14,385 bases of DNA from Dehalococcoidia bacterium. GTDB lineage: Bacteria; Chloroflexota; Dehalococcoidia; Dehalococcoidales; Fen-1064. The translations under genes were made by a program, and so were the position numbers. Where the stretch lies: positions 9,614 to 23,998 of the forward strand of contig PMBW01000115.1 in NCBI GenBank assembly GCA_003153075.1, read 5' to 3'. Below, in pieces: positions 13,350-14,385 of the stretch. The notes under the pieces were generated by a model. The model did no database searches. It was not told the DNA's origin and was given only the letters and a program-made list of their open reading frames with translations. Each line of letters opens with the position of its first letter. Within the stretch, counting starts at the first letter, position 1.

Positions 13350-13712
13350 ATGGAACAACTCGAACTATTGAATTTAATATTCGACAGCTGGAATCAGGAA
13401 GTTGTTTTTGTCGATACTGACCATATCATTCGCTATATAAATGCCCCGGCCGTACAAAAATATGCCAAATGGGGCGATATCCTGGGCAAAAGTATCTTTG
13501 ACTGCCACAATCCCGATTCCTGCCGGATGATCCGCGATATGTTCATCCGATTTCAAAACGGCGCAGACGATATTCTCTTTGCGGACAATGAAAAGCACCG
13601 TGTCTACATGCGCGCCGTGCGGGACAAGCGGGGCAAACTCATCGGCTACTATGAAAGGTTCGAACCGCCGGTGGTGAAAGCAAGTAAAAAGGAACCCGAT
13701 TTTCACAGCTAA
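13350..13712 (+). CDS. Single-domain PAS protein (PAS_10-like)
   Basis: This 120-residue protein is almost entirely one PAS fold: LLNLIFDSWNQEVVFVDTDH (first strands), IIRYINAPAVQKY, ILGKSIFDCHNPDSC (45-58), IRDMFIRFQNGADD, then HRVYMRAVRDKRGKLIGYYERFEPP (strands 3-5), and a short polar tail. The CHNPDSC segment with Cys52, His53 and Cys58 resembles the conserved C-H-x-P motif of PAS_10-type domains. There is no kinase, receiver or DNA-binding part, so it must act through another protein or as a small ligand or redox sensor. It begins 6 bases after rpiB with only a weak ribosome binding site, so it is probably translated by coupling. Its role beside two housekeeping genes is unknown. Confidence 0.8.
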   Translation: MEQLELLNLIFDSWNQEVVFVDTDHIIRYINAPAVQKYAKWGDILGKSIFDCHNPDSCRMIRDMFIRFQNGADDILFADNEKHRVYMRAVRDKRGKLIGYYERFEPPVVKASKKEPDFHS

Positions 13713-13760
13713 CAAAATAATCCTGCCTTATTGCACCATTCTCCCTCCTTTTTCGTTTGG

Positions 13761-13780
13761 ATCCCGTTTTTCAACGGGAT
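13761..13780. repeat. Perfect 8-bp stem hairpin before the HAD hydrolase gene
   Basis: ATCCCGTT (13761-13768) and AACGGGAT (13773-13780) pair perfectly around a 4-base loop (TTTC; GAAA on the other strand). No T run follows on the plus strand, so a simple intrinsic terminator is not supported. It may still delimit the upstream operon or act in the leader of the next gene. Confidence 0.5.
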
Positions 13781-13804
13781 GGACATTGAACAGAGAGGTG
13801 ATTT

Positions 13805-14385
13805 ATGAACCTCCCCAAATTCACTAAACTCCCCGGGGCGATTGCCATCGACCTTGACGGCACTCTGCTAAATAGCCAGACCCAACTTTCAGACCGTAAT
13901 CGGCTTGTTCTGGAAAAGTGCATCGAACGTGGGATTCCTGTGATTGTCGCCACTTCACGATCAGAACGTCATATGCGCCGGGTGATTGGATGTGAGCTGT
14001 CCAATGCCTGTTCCCTGGTAATGGCGAATGGATCAAACGCCAAGGGCAGAGCTCCCTTGTCCGGCTTAGTTCGAGAGACAATACCGGCAGACGTCGCAAC
14101 AAATATTGTTGAACTCATACTAAAGACGGAACCTGCTGTCCGTGTTGTGATTGAGATCGACGGATTCGATTTCGGGTGCAACATGCAAGGCACGCCGGAA
14201 CAACTCTGGGAACTCAATTCGGCGACACCTGATATGGTCATGTCTGCGAGCGAAGCAATTGCCAAAATCCCAACTAAAATAACGGTTAACGGATTCGGAC
14301 GAGATCTTTCTGCTATCGTGAACAAGATATCTGGACAATTTGGAAGTGTTGTTTCCGTATTTCCCTCCGATAAGCGAACATTTCT
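13805..14385 (+). CDS. Cof-type HAD-superfamily hydrolase, N-terminal part (3' end outside window)
   Basis: The frame starts at ATG 13805, with AGAGGTGA about 5 bases upstream, and runs off the right edge (193 full codons). HAD motif I is AIDLDGTLL with nucleophile Asp16 and acid/base Asp18; motif II is the VIVATSRSE segment around Thr50 (usually ATGR in Cof proteins). The region after about residue 70 (VMANGS, where VxxNGA is usual) begins the C2-type cap, as in Cof/YbiV-like phosphatases acting on small phosphorylated metabolites. Motifs III and IV lie outside the window. Glycine codon use differs from the neighbours: 7 of 14 are GGA and none GGT, against no GGA among 21 in tsaC. The substrate cannot be predicted. 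Confidence 0.87.
   Translation, partial: MNLPKFTKLPGAIAIDLDGTLLNSQTQLSDRNRLVLEKCIERGIPVIVATSRSERHMRRVIGCELSNACSLVMANGSNAKGRAPLSGLVRETIPADVATNIVELILKTEPAVRVVIEIDGFDFGCNMQGTPEQLWELNSATPDMVMSASEAIAKIPTKITVNGFGRDLSAIVNKISGQFGSVVSVFPSDKRTF

Noticed and set aside
1..14385. CRISPR arrays, tRNA or rRNA genes, transposases, integrase attachment sites
   Set aside because: No regularly spaced repeats, cloverleaf-like sequences, rRNA signatures or recombinase genes were found on reading both strands.

Overview
The window looks like chromosomal DNA from an environmental anaerobe-type bacterium of medium GC content. The giant multi-PAS kinase, the short receiver proteins, the HD-GYP regulator and the bacterial UPF0200-like kinase fit Chloroflexota (class Dehalococcoidia) best, but this is inference from protein style and not from any marker gene. 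No rRNA, tRNA, CRISPR array, transposase or complete mobile element is visible.

Layout: (1) 1-717, the C-terminal part of a GH35-type glycoside hydrolase entering from the left. (2) 718-2344, a sparse accessory stretch: a 56-residue helix-turn-helix protein, a lone type IV pilin-like protein and a four-helix membrane protein, separated by AT-rich spacers with small inverted repeats. (3) 2400-10006 on the minus strand, a five-gene signalling operon. In transcription order it holds a MerR/excisionase-like DNA-binding protein, an approximately 1,800-residue soluble histidine kinase with eleven PAS domains and one GAF domain, a CheY-like receiver with a TTG start, a receiver-HD-GYP protein with a degenerate GYP motif, and a second CheY-like receiver. 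Three tandem 10-bp repeats lie just upstream of the first gene. (4) 10166-10435, minus strand, an easily overlooked mini-gene for a two-helix membrane peptide with its own -10 box and terminator and a possible frameshift at a run of five G. (5) 10586-11747, plus strand, a UPF0200-like nucleotide kinase and a complete bacterioferritin with a good promoter and terminator. (6) 11748-12258, a non-coding stretch with several palindromes. (7) 12259-13712, a tight operon tsaC-rpiB-PAS. (8) 13805 to the end, the start of a Cof-type HAD hydrolase with distinct codon use.

The main unit is the minus-strand operon. A cytoplasmic kinase with many ligand or redox sensing modules can feed phosphate to three receivers, only one of which has an obvious output (the HD-GYP family hydrolyses cyclic di-GMP). 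The co-transcribed small DNA-binding protein probably governs the operon itself. The other genes are housekeeping or stress functions: tRNA threonylcarbamoylation, pentose phosphate isomerisation and iron storage.
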